From NCBI GenBank assembly GCA_022565655.1, contig JAIUMG010000015.1, positions 1-20,666 on the forward strand: 20,666 bases of DNA, given 5' to 3'. The notes under the pieces were generated by a model. That model did no database searches. It had not been told where the DNA came from and was given only the letters and a program-made list of their open reading frames with translations. Shown one piece after another: positions 7,310-14,925 of this stretch (positions within the stretch are counted from its first letter, which is position 1; each line of letters begins with the position of its first letter). The translations under genes were made by a program, and so were the position numbers. This DNA is from Alkalimonas sp. (GTDB lineage Bacteria; Pseudomonadota; Gammaproteobacteria; Enterobacterales; Alteromonadaceae).

Positions 7310-7879
7310 CGATAACCTAGAAAAGCGTGAATGCCCGCGTTTGAGGAAAAACGCGACCAGGCCGGCCAACACCAATAGCCACAGCACCTGTTGCATCAGT
7401 TGGTGCCAACCCTGTTGCAAAGGCAGGCTCTGTTGCTCTGTGCGCAGACTGATACGAATATACCCCAGCAATTGATCCTCATCATTGCGAATATCATGCA
7501 GCAATGGCAGTAGTCTTTCCTGATAATCGAGTGCATAGAGTTGGCGAGCGGGTAACACCGGCTCTGAGCCACTGATCCGGCTGCCATTACTGTCATACAC
7601 TGCAACGTCATAGACATATGGGTTGGCAGCAATATGACGGTTGAGCTGGTTCAGAGCATCCAGTTGGTCGTTTTCCAGCAGGTAAACCGCGGTGTCGGCC
7701 ATCGATTGCAGTGTGCTGCGCATCAGCTGCTCTGACTGCTGTTGCATCAACAGATTTCCTTGCGCTTTCAGGCTTACCCAGCTGTGTAAAATTAGCCACA
7801 GACCCAACACCGCCAGTAGTAACTGCAGCAGCTTGATCAAGCGCGAGGTTGGGCGTAATTTCATTGACTCTGTCTGCAT
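7289..7879 (-). CDS. ytjB: AhpA/YtjB-family membrane protein (Smp-like)
   Basis: A 196-residue protein anchored by two membrane helices (about 14-34 and 162-178) flanking a region of about 125 residues predicted to face the periplasm. This matches the E. coli YtjB (Smp) layout. The middle region, with QSMADTAVYLLENDQLDALNQLNRHIAANPYVYDVAVYDSNGSRISGS, resembles a small PAS-like sensor domain, but no signalling output domain follows. The biochemical role is unknown for the family. It starts at the ATG at 7879, eight bases after AGGA. A second Met at codon 6 lacks a good site. As in E. coli and vibrios, the gene is divergent from serB, here with only 48 bases between the starts. The 3' end overlaps yjjV on the opposite strand by 21 bases. 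Confidence 0.85.
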   Translation of the reverse strand: MQTESMKLRPTSRLIKLLQLLLAVLGLWLILHSWVSLKAQGNLLMQQQSEQLMRSTLQSMADTAVYLLENDQLDALNQLNRHIAANPYVYDVAVYDSNGSRISGSEPVLPARQLYALDYQERLLPLLHDIRNDEDQLLGYIRISLRTEQQSLPLQQGWHQLMQQVLWLLVLAGLVAFFLKRGHSRFSRLSLRVRKP

Positions 7880-7927
7880 AGGTGTCCTGAAACACTGACA
7901 TTAGTGGTATTTTTTGAGTAGAATGCC

Positions 7928-9028
7928 ATGGTGTATAAGCAAAGTATAGGTGAAAAGGTGTCGCATTGTTACCAGCTGGACCCGGCCGCTTGGTCAGAGT
8001 TATCCTTGTTATCCTTATGCCAGACCCCTGGTGGGGCATGGTTCAATTGGCGTCCCGGTCAGTTGCAATTGCAACTGATGCAGGATGCGGCAATTCTGAG
8101 TGAAGCACAATGCAAGCTGGAGCCAATGCAAACACCTACGCAGGCCAGTATCCGGCTATTTGGCACTGAACTGACGCTGAAACCTCTGAATCAATTGCTG
8201 GAGTCAATGGATGTGTTGCAAGGGCTGCCGATTCGGATGAGTGTACTGCAGCCACACGCTGAGTTAGAGCCAGCCCTGCTGTTATCATTGCCCGTTACCT
8301 TGGATCATCATTCACAGCAACAGTTGATGTTACTTGGTCAAAGTATGCAGCTGGAGTTGGCGTATCTTGAGCAAGCTCCCTGCTTGCAACAACCCGGCTT
8401 GCTGGTGATGGATATGGACTCGACTGCCATCCAGATCGAATGCATAGATGAAATTGCCAGGTTAGCCGGTGTGGGTGATGAGGTCGCCAAGGTGACCGCT
8501 AGAGCCATGCATGGCGAACTGGATTTTGCTGCCAGTCTTCGTGAGCGGGTTAGCGCCTTGGCTGGAGCGGACGAGACCATTCTGGCTGAAGTGTTGAATA
8601 CATTACCGCTGATGCCTGGATTGACTAAACTGGTGGAGCAGTTACAGCAGCATGGTTGGCATGTGGCGATTGCTTCCGGTGGCTTTACCTATTTTACCGA
8701 GGCTTTAAAACAGCAGTTGAAGTTAACGGCCACCTTTGCCAACCAACTAGAGATTGAACAGGGAAAGCTGACCGGCCAGGTCAAAGGTGAGATCGTTGAT
8801 GCCAGCAGGAAAGCCGAAGCACTCAGGCAATTGGCTGTGCAATACCATATTCCTAAGCAGCAGCAGGTTGCGATTGGCGATGGTGCCAATGATTTACCCA
8901 TGCTGGCTGCCGCCGGCATGGGCGTGGCCTTTCATGCCAAGCCTGTGGTGCAGGCTCAGGCACAAGTCGCTATTCGGCAGGGATCGTTATTGCAATTGTT
9001 GTATTTGATGGATGATGTACCTGCATGA
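7928..9028 (+). CDS. serB: Phosphoserine phosphatase
   Basis: A HAD-superfamily phosphatase that hydrolyses O-phosphoserine to serine, the last step of serine synthesis from 3-phosphoglycerate. The C-terminal catalytic half matches E. coli SerB closely. Motif I is DMDST (162-166, nucleophile D162 and acid/base D164), followed by the substrate-specific QIECIDEIARLAG. Motif II is the ASGGF serine (S250), the conserved lysine is K295 and motif III is GDGAND (317-322). The N-terminal domain of about 155 residues is weakly conserved and roughly 45 residues longer than in E. coli. The ATG at 7928 has a poor ribosome site. A GTG at 7958, preceded by AGGTG, is a credible alternative that would remove 10 residues. 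The stop overlaps the next gene by four bases (ATGA). Confidence 0.95.
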   Translation: MVYKQSIGEKVSHCYQLDPAAWSELSLLSLCQTPGGAWFNWRPGQLQLQLMQDAAILSEAQCKLEPMQTPTQASIRLFGTELTLKPLNQLLESMDVLQGLPIRMSVLQPHAELEPALLLSLPVTLDHHSQQQLMLLGQSMQLELAYLEQAPCLQQPGLLVMDMDSTAIQIECIDEIARLAGVGDEVAKVTARAMHGELDFAASLRERVSALAGADETILAEVLNTLPLMPGLTKLVEQLQQHGWHVAIASGGFTYFTEALKQQLKLTATFANQLEIEQGKLTGQVKGEIVDASRKAEALRQLAVQYHIPKQQQVAIGDGANDLPMLAAAGMGVAFHAKPVVQAQAQVAIRQGSLLQLLYLMDDVPA

Positions 9029-9924
9029 AGCACCAGCAACACTCTTACTATCTGCCCGTCAGCCATTACCAACTGCATATACGTCGGTTATTACCATTAG
9101 CAGAGCCGGTAGGGGCCGTATTAATGCTGCACGGGGCTATTGAAAATGGCCGTATTTTTTACAGCGCATCAGGAAAAGGGTTAGGGTGCTACCTGGCTGA
9201 TCAAGGTTTTGCAGTGTACTGCGCAGATTTTGCCGGCCGGGGACGGTCATTACCGCATAGTTCCAGTGGCTTTGATCACAGCCAGCAGCAATTGATTTGT
9301 CAGGATATCCCGGCGTTACTGCAGCATGTCTGGCAGACTCATCAACAACCTGTCCATATTATTTCGCATTCCTGGGGCGGTGTGCTGGCTGCTGCCAGTT
9401 TGAGCCGTCACCCCGAGCTACTGGAGCAAGTCCGCTCTAAAGTTTGCTTTGGCAGCAAGCGAAAGATCCACGGACAGAGTCTGGAAAAGCGTTTGAAAGT
9501 TGACTTGATCTGGAATCAGCTTGGCTCCTGGCTTGCTCGTAAGCATGGGTATTTCCCTGCGCGGCGCTGGCGGATAGGTGCCGATGACGAGCCACGGCAG
9601 TTCTTAGCGGATTGCATTCGTTGGATCCAAGCCGATGACTTTGTCGATTGCAGCGATGGTTTTGATTATGCTGCCGCAGCGAAGCAGGTTCACTGGCCAC
9701 CTTTATGGCACTTTGTGGCAGAGCGTGATCGGGTGCTGGGGCATCCAGACGATGTGCAGGCTTTTATCACAGAGACAGGTCAACAGCAGACAAAGCTGAC
9801 CCGTCTTGGTAGCTCTGCAGGAGCACTGCTGGACTACGATCATATCTCTATGCTGACGCATCCCAAAGCTGTGGACGACCACTTTCCTAAGTTGGCTAAT
9901 TGGCTGGTGGAGCTGAGTACTTAA
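9025..9924 (+). CDS. Alpha/beta-hydrolase of unknown substrate
   Basis: A 299-residue cytoplasmic alpha/beta-hydrolase with no signal peptide. A complete catalytic apparatus can be read: oxyanion-hole HG at 36-37 in VLMLHGAIENGRIFY, the strand-turn YCADFAGRGRS (65-75), nucleophile S116 in SHSWGG, acid probably D235 in AERDRVLG, and base H273 in DYDHISML. The elbow is SHSWGG where many family members have GHSxGG. A lid region with many Arg, Trp and Tyr residues spans about 140-220. The substrate cannot be told from sequence; serine-ester or lipase-like chemistry is inferred. The ATGA overlap with serB suggests co-translation, though a serine-metabolism role does not follow. The last 29 bases overlap the convergent PilZ gene. 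Confidence 0.85.
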   Translation: MKHQQHSYYLPVSHYQLHIRRLLPLAEPVGAVLMLHGAIENGRIFYSASGKGLGCYLADQGFAVYCADFAGRGRSLPHSSSGFDHSQQQLICQDIPALLQHVWQTHQQPVHIISHSWGGVLAAASLSRHPELLEQVRSKVCFGSKRKIHGQSLEKRLKVDLIWNQLGSWLARKHGYFPARRWRIGADDEPRQFLADCIRWIQADDFVDCSDGFDYAAAAKQVHWPPLWHFVAERDRVLGHPDDVQAFITETGQQQTKLTRLGSSAGALLDYDHISMLTHPKAVDDHFPKLANWLVELST

Positions 9925-12439
9925 CCATCAGTTGCTGTCGAGCCTGGTTTTGCCTGGCTCTTTGCTCGGGGGAAATAGCAAAGCGAAGTAATACTTCATC
10001 GGTAATATCAATCAACTCGCCGACGCCGACCACACTCCACAACTCTTCCTCAATCATTTTTGCTTTATGAATGGCATACTGACTGATGTATTCAAGCTCT
10101 TGGGCAATGTAATCACTATCGGGCCTGCCCGTGCGTGACAACCAGATCTTATATGCCAGCACTTGCTTTCCGGCGTCAACGGCTTGCTGGATATAGCTCT
10201 GCTTTTCAGGCTCTGCCGAAAACTCGTAGTCATAGCTGCATTGGATCCCGGACTCTGGAGACTGGTGCCAGTTGTCAGATAACAGTATATAAAGCTCGTA
10301 ATCTTTCGGTGGATCTTGCCGTTTCATGTTTTTCAGTTGGTTAGCAAAATGCAGGCTGACTGCATTGTGTTTGATCAGTGGCTCGATACTAAGATGTTCT
10401 TGATCGGCCCCCAATTGTTGCAAGACTCGGTGAAGACTATTAGGCTGATAGCCGCTAGCGACGGCTTTTAAGTCGTAGCGAATGCCTTTTCGATGAATAT
10501 AAAATGGAAAGCAATCGAGCGCTTTTACATACATATTGCGAAGGGCAGGTGCCAGCCCTGGATGTTTCACCGGCTCTTCAGCAACGGTAAGCTTGCTGCG
10601 GTTATTTTGGATCAATAACTGAAAAAATTGCTTGCCCGCATGCTCATTCTCAGCAGTTACTGCTTTTAGATTCATAATGGTGCCACTTTTACTCACTGCC
10701 ATGACTTCATATGGCAGTTGGCTGAGTGTGTATTTATTACTGATTTTCTGCAGATCAGGCAAATTGATCCGTACAAGGTCTCCTTTACTCACATGCAGAG
10801 GCAGTACACTTTCAACTTGCATGCCATTGGGCGAAAAGTCCCGGCTGAAGGCCTGTGGTAACGCTTGTTTGTTTGCATCAAACAATTCGACTGCCGTTTT
10901 GTAGAGGTAGCGTGCCTCCGAGCGCAAGTTAACGTACTTAACCGGGATGGCTTCGCAAAAAGGCAACTTAGCCAGTTTGGCATGAGCAAAGTGGTTAAGC
11001 TGGCTTAACTTTGCTTTATCAAAACGGATTTGCTGATACCAGAAATTGCTGGGGTCGCTGGTGATATCTGCCATACTTACCATAAAACGAAGGTTTTTTA
11101 GATAACCATCGAGTAGATGAGTGCCTTTCTTTTGCGATTCTGCCGTAGCGCTATCGGGTATTTGAAATTGTAGCTGGCTGTATTTAGCCGAAGTTGGTTG
11201 CAAGCTAAGCTGAAACACTTTCCAGCTTTTTTTGCTGGCGCCAAAGCCAAGAAATACGTTGTGCAATTCATCATTTCCGGCTAACTCTTCTGCGGTGGCA
11301 CTGTAAAAGTAAAGCTTGCCTTTGGCTGCATGCGTAAAACAAAACAATACAGTGCTGCGTTGGTCGGCAGGTAATTTCAGTAACTGTTTTAGCCGTTTAG
11401 CACTTAGTACCTGAGGCAAGACAGAGCGTTGCTGCTCGTCTTGAAAGTAATGATAGCTGGCCCGGCTGTTTTCGGTGGTCAGCACGCATTGAGGATTGGA
11501 CTTGCCTTCGTGCACTGAAATAAAAATTGCCAAAGCGCTGGTTCGAGGCACAAAAAACTGCTCATAGCCTTTAATCACAACCGCATCAAGTGTGTTATCC
11601 AGGTTCAGTTTGTAACGTCGTTTGTTGCCATGAATAAACTTATTGATGAAGGCAGAAAACTCGTCATCCTGAGCGTTGTTTTGCTCAATGCGCTTTAGCC
11701 GAATTTGTTGATATTTTGGATCCAGCCTGCTGACTTCCAGAACTTCATAGCGAATGGGTGCATTTTTGTCGAGTGTAAACTCTTGTTCCAGTTCGCGAAA
11801 AAACACGCCCAGCGAACTGCCTTGTTCAATTTGAACGGTTTTGGCCAGTTTGAGTTTACAGCCTTGCACAGATATATCTGTGGTTTGTGCTGCATGCTTT
11901 TTCCCGTCGTCATGTATGATTTCTACAGTAATACTGTAATTCATCCGCTCTTCTGCCCGGCTGATATAGCTGGCAAACTGGACAAAGCGAGCCTGATGTT
12001 GGCGGTTGGGCTGTTGTTCTTCTACATCCAACTCTGGGTTGTTTGCATTGAGCGCTTTGCGAACCCGTTGCTCCGTTTCTTTACGATGCATCACCCGATA
12101 ATTGTTATCGGTATTCATGACATCTTCATACACACCCAAGGTGAATCGGCCATAGTCGTGAATACCCTGCTCAAAAACTTTGATGGCCTGCTCATCCATG
12201 TAGTGCGTTTTTCCCTGGAACGAGAAAGGTTTCACATCACCATCTACATGGCCGCGAAGATCAATAAAGTAGTCGCAAGGCTGGGAAAGTCGCTTTAGCT
12301 CCATTTTGAGCAAAAATTGCTTGGATTTAGGCAAATCGCTGGTCAGCATAGTAAACATCTGATCAAAATCAGATGTCTGGACTAAGCTTTTCAATCGCTC
12401 AATAATGGTAAGATGTTCTTGTAAGTCAGGGGCTGTCAT
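9896..12439 (-). CDS. Large protein with two PilZ (c-di-GMP receptor) domains
   Basis: An 847-residue, probably soluble protein with two complete PilZ signatures. The first is RxxxR at 161-165 (RAEER) plus DISVQG at 188-193. The second is RxxxR at 506-510 (RSEAR) plus DFSPNG at 534-539. In PilZ proteins these Arg residues and the D/NxSxxG turn bind cyclic di-GMP. Residues 1-150, 270-480 and 600-847 hold no motif I recognise, and there is no enzymatic output domain or membrane helix. The position between serB and radA matches, to my recollection, a PilZ gene next to radA in Vibrio cholerae (VC2344), so this looks like a conserved c-di-GMP receptor of marine gammaproteobacteria that may affect motility or surface behaviour. 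The start at 12439 has only a weak GAGA site. It is divergent from radA and overlaps the hydrolase gene at the 3' end. Confidence 0.88.
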   Translation of the reverse strand: MTAPDLQEHLTIIERLKSLVQTSDFDQMFTMLTSDLPKSKQFLLKMELKRLSQPCDYFIDLRGHVDGDVKPFSFQGKTHYMDEQAIKVFEQGIHDYGRFTLGVYEDVMNTDNNYRVMHRKETEQRVRKALNANNPELDVEEQQPNRQHQARFVQFASYISRAEERMNYSITVEIIHDDGKKHAAQTTDISVQGCKLKLAKTVQIEQGSSLGVFFRELEQEFTLDKNAPIRYEVLEVSRLDPKYQQIRLKRIEQNNAQDDEFSAFINKFIHGNKRRYKLNLDNTLDAVVIKGYEQFFVPRTSALAIFISVHEGKSNPQCVLTTENSRASYHYFQDEQQRSVLPQVLSAKRLKQLLKLPADQRSTVLFCFTHAAKGKLYFYSATAEELAGNDELHNVFLGFGASKKSWKVFQLSLQPTSAKYSQLQFQIPDSATAESQKKGTHLLDGYLKNLRFMVSMADITSDPSNFWYQQIRFDKAKLSQLNHFAHAKLAKLPFCEAIPVKYVNLRSEARYLYKTAVELFDANKQALPQAFSRDFSPNGMQVESVLPLHVSKGDLVRINLPDLQKISNKYTLSQLPYEVMAVSKSGTIMNLKAVTAENEHAGKQFFQLLIQNNRSKLTVAEEPVKHPGLAPALRNMYVKALDCFPFYIHRKGIRYDLKAVASGYQPNSLHRVLQQLGADQEHLSIEPLIKHNAVSLHFANQLKNMKRQDPPKDYELYILLSDNWHQSPESGIQCSYDYEFSAEPEKQSYIQQAVDAGKQVLAYKIWLSRTGRPDSDYIAQELEYISQYAIHKAKMIEEELWSVVGVGELIDITDEVLLRFAISPEQRARQNQARQQLMVKYSAPPAN

Positions 12440-12480
12440 AATCTCAATGATTCAGCGTCATCAGGTCGGCACCATGCCAG

Positions 12481-12486
12481 TATAAT
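12481..12486 (+). promoter_or_regulatory. perfect -10 box TATAAT, candidate radA promoter element
   Basis: TATAAT stands in the 147-bp PilZ-radA intergenic region, about 100 bases before the radA ATG. No good -35 box sits 17 bases upstream (TCATCA at best). A second possibility nearer the gene is TTGAAA (12511-12516) with TTTAAT (12532-12537), but its spacing is only 15 bases. Confidence 0.25.
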
Positions 12487-12544
12487 GACAGTACGCTACG
12501 TTTTTCTTATTTGAAAAGCAATAACTATGCCTTTAATACCAACT

Positions 12545-12579
12545 CTTAGCAGTATTTAATACTTGCTTAGTAAGCTAAG
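12545..12579 (+). promoter_or_regulatory. radA leader hairpins overlapping the Shine-Dalgarno
   Basis: CTTAGC (12545-12550) can pair with GCTAAG (12574-12579), enclosing the palindrome AGTATTTAATACT (12551-12563). Alternatively CTTAG (12566-12570) pairs with CTAAG (12575-12579) over a TAAG loop. Both use the AAG that begins the AAGGAG ribosome site (12577-12582), so either fold could limit radA translation. Confidence 0.35.
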
Positions 12580-12586
12580 GAGCAAT

Positions 12587-13951
12587 ATGGCCAAAAGTAA
12601 AACAGCCTATGTTTGCAATGACTGCGGTGCCGACTTTATGCGTTGGCAAGGTCAGTGCAATGAATGCGGGGCCTGGAACACCATCACTGAAGTGCGATTA
12701 GGGGCAACAAAAACAAAATCCAGTCGCTTTGATGGTTACGCCGGGACTGCTGCGGCCAAAGTATTGCGGTTGGATGAAGTCGACTTACAGGATGTTCCAC
12801 GCTTTAGTTCTGGCTTTTCTGAATTGGACCGCGTGTTAGGCGGCGGAATTGTGCCGGGGTCTGCCGTCTTGATTGGTGGTAGCCCCGGTGCCGGTAAAAG
12901 TACCTTATTACTGCAAATGATGTGTGGTCTGGCTGAGCAGAGTTCAGCTTTGTATGTCACTGGTGAGGAGTCTTTGCAGCAGGTTGCGTTGCGGGCAAAC
13001 CGTCTTGGCTTACCAACTACACGCTTAAAAATGCTGGCAGAAACCAATGTGGAAACCATTTGCCACCTGGCACAGCAAGAGCAACCCAAAGTGATGGTGA
13101 TCGACTCGATACAGGTGATGCATATGGCCGATATTCAGTCGGCCCCTGGCAGCGTATCACAAGTGCGGGAAAGTGCGGCGTTTTTAACCCGTTTCGCCAA
13201 GCAGCATCATATTGCGGTCATTATGGTTGGCCATGTGACCAAAGATGGCAGCTTGGCCGGGCCCAAGGTGCTGGAACATTGCATAGATTGCTCAATTCTG
13301 TTGGATGGCGATGCTGACAGTCGATACCGTACCTTGCGAGGCAATAAAAACCGTTTTGGCGCGGTGAATGAGCTGGGGGTTTTTGCCATGACTGGTCAGG
13401 GTATGAAAGAGGTCAAAAACCCATCGGCGATTTTTTTAAGCCGCAGTGAAGAGGTACAGTCTGGCAGTATTGTCATGGTGCTATGGGAAGGAACCCGACC
13501 TTTGTTGGTCGAAATTCAGGGGCTGGTGGATCATTCGCCATTGAATAACCCCCGGCGGGTCACTTTGGGGATGGATCAAAACCGTATTTCCATGCTGTTG
13601 GCCGTGATGCATCGTCATGCCGGTATGCAGATGGCGGATCAGGATGTTTTTGTCAATGTGGTGGGTGGGATCCGGGTACAGGAAACCAGCGCTGACCTGG
13701 CTACCTTGCTGGCGTTGGTGTCCAGCTTTCGCAACCGGCCTTTACCGCATGATTTGGTGGTGTTCGGTGAAGTTGGCTTGTCTGGCGAGATCCGGCCGGT
13801 GCCCAGTGGTCAGGAGCGGTTGCGGGAAGCTGCTAAGCATGGTTTTCGCCGGGCCATTGTGCCGAAGTCGAATGCCCCGAAAGAACCGATAGAGCATATG
13901 ACGGTGACGGCCATTTCCACGTTGGCCGAAGCTTTGGAAGCCATCAGTTAA
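12587..13951 (+). CDS. radA: DNA repair protein RadA (branch-migration helicase)
   Basis: RadA, also called Sms, is a RecA-like hexameric ATPase that drives branch migration and processes recombination intermediates. The 454-residue protein shows its domains in order: a four-cysteine zinc finger (C10, C13, C24, C27), Walker A GGSPGAGKST (97-106), Walker B region VMVIDSIQ, the RadA-specific KNRFG motif (254-258) and a C-terminal Lon-protease-like domain (about 290-454, with GEVGLSGEIRPV and VPKSNAP). I start it at the ATG at 12587, four bases after a perfect AAGGAG. An in-frame TTG at 12563 would add eight unconserved residues and would swallow the ribosome site. The serB...radA neighbourhood is shared with E. 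coli and Vibrio, with a hydrolase and the PilZ gene inserted here. A bidirectional terminator follows. Confidence 0.96.
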   Translation: MAKSKTAYVCNDCGADFMRWQGQCNECGAWNTITEVRLGATKTKSSRFDGYAGTAAAKVLRLDEVDLQDVPRFSSGFSELDRVLGGGIVPGSAVLIGGSPGAGKSTLLLQMMCGLAEQSSALYVTGEESLQQVALRANRLGLPTTRLKMLAETNVETICHLAQQEQPKVMVIDSIQVMHMADIQSAPGSVSQVRESAAFLTRFAKQHHIAVIMVGHVTKDGSLAGPKVLEHCIDCSILLDGDADSRYRTLRGNKNRFGAVNELGVFAMTGQGMKEVKNPSAIFLSRSEEVQSGSIVMVLWEGTRPLLVEIQGLVDHSPLNNPRRVTLGMDQNRISMLLAVMHRHAGMQMADQDVFVNVVGGIRVQETSADLATLLALVSSFRNRPLPHDLVVFGEVGLSGEIRPVPSGQERLREAAKHGFRRAIVPKSNAPKEPIEHMTVTAISTLAEALEAIS

Positions 13952-13975
13952 CCATGAGCAGGGTGGGGTACACAG

Positions 13976-14008
13976 AAAAAAGTGTCCATTAGTTCGGACA
14001 CCTTTTTT
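13976..14008. terminator. bidirectional intrinsic terminator between radA and bamD
   Basis: GTGTCC (13982-13987) pairs with GGACAC (13996-14001) over an eight-base loop. The stem is flanked by A6 on the left (13976-13981) and T6 on the right (14003-14008), so it has a U-tract in both directions. It serves radA on the plus strand and bamD on the minus strand. Confidence 0.88.
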
Positions 14009-14036
14009 AGTGTTGGCTTTAAGCCATTTGTGGCGA

Positions 14037-14798
14037 TCAGATGCGGGTACTGTTAGCCGGATAATTGAGCTTTAATACTTCATAGGCATCATCGCGAAGC
14101 TTGACCAGACCTAACTTGTCATACCCTTTGACCATAAACTCCAATGCTTGCTCAACCTGAGGTGATTCGCGGAAAAATTCCACCACGTATTTCCCCCGAT
14201 TGGCTGCCGCCAGGTAGGCACCCCGGCGCATGTAGTAGTCGGCAATCAGCAATTCGTGTCTGGCCAGGGTTTCACGGATATGCTGCATCCGGCCGCGGGC
14301 ATCTGCACTGTATTTGCTGTCCGGGTACCGAGTCAACAGAGTGCGAAAGTCATCAAAGGCCTGACGGGTACTGGCTAAATCACGATCGGCTTGATCAATG
14401 CCAAAGAAGGATTGAAACGCGTTTTCATCCGCTTTTAAATTGGTCAGTCCGCGCATGTAATACACGTAATCCAAATCAGGATGGTTCGGGTTTAAGCGAA
14501 TAAAGCGGTCAATATTGGCGAGCGCTTGTGGTAAATTGTTGGAACGGTAGTAAGCGTAAATTAAATCCAGCTGGACCTGACGGGCCATTGGGCCGAATGG
14601 ATAACGACTTTCCACACCCTTCAACAGCTCAATGGCACGATTAAATAAGCCAGAATCCAGCACTTGCTTGGCTTCAGCATACATGGCTTGTGCATTTTGC
14701 GTGGTAGAAACTGGCTCACGCTTGGTTTTTCCCGCACAGGCGCTTAGCGTGACTGCCAGCACGACAACCATTATTATCGTTGAAAACTTCGTATTCAT
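14037..14798 (-). CDS. bamD: Outer membrane assembly lipoprotein BamD
   Basis: BamD is the essential lipoprotein partner of BamA in the complex that folds beta-barrel proteins into the outer membrane. The product begins with a lipoprotein signal peptide ending in the lipobox LSAC, giving a lipidated Cys at residue 21 from the chosen start. About 230 residues of TPR-type helical repeats follow, with the family stretches AMYAEAKQVLDSGLFNRAIELL, RYPFGPMARQVQLDLIYAYY, HPDLDYVYYMRGL and RYPDSKYSADA. I prefer the ATG at 14798, with GGA seven bases upstream and a more typical signal peptide. The ATG at 14810 would add MDLY and has GGAG only two bases away. The mature protein is the same either way. 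The divergent pairing with rluD is as in E. coli. Confidence 0.94.
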   Translation of the reverse strand: MNTKFSTIIMVVVLAVTLSACAGKTKREPVSTTQNAQAMYAEAKQVLDSGLFNRAIELLKGVESRYPFGPMARQVQLDLIYAYYRSNNLPQALANIDRFIRLNPNHPDLDYVYYMRGLTNLKADENAFQSFFGIDQADRDLASTRQAFDDFRTLLTRYPDSKYSADARGRMQHIRETLARHELLIADYYMRRGAYLAAANRGKYVVEFFRESPQVEQALEFMVKGYDKLGLVKLRDDAYEVLKLNYPANSTRI

Positions 14799-14925
14799 GT
14801 ATAAATCCATAACTCCGTCAGCCTTTAGCTGTCCAGTTGTTGGTAAAACCGTTAAAATAATACCCAGAGAAACCCGATTCTAACTCAGAGCTATCGGGAA
14901 TGCACACAGGATAACTGCTTCCGTC

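Noticed and set aside
11705..12298. A 197-residue open frame on the plus strand, antisense to the PilZ gene
   Set aside because: It lies wholly within the well-supported PilZ coding region, including its first PilZ motif. Its translation shows no family signature and there is no ribosome site.
12563..12586. TTG start extending RadA by eight residues
   Set aside because: It would place the perfect AAGGAG ribosome site inside the coding region. The ATG at 12587 aligns with known RadA starts.
14873..14898. CCCGAT / ATCGGG inverted repeat with a 14-base loop in the bamD-rluD intergenic region
   Set aside because: A six-base arm with a long loop is easily found by chance, and it lies in no clear relation to a promoter or ribosome site.
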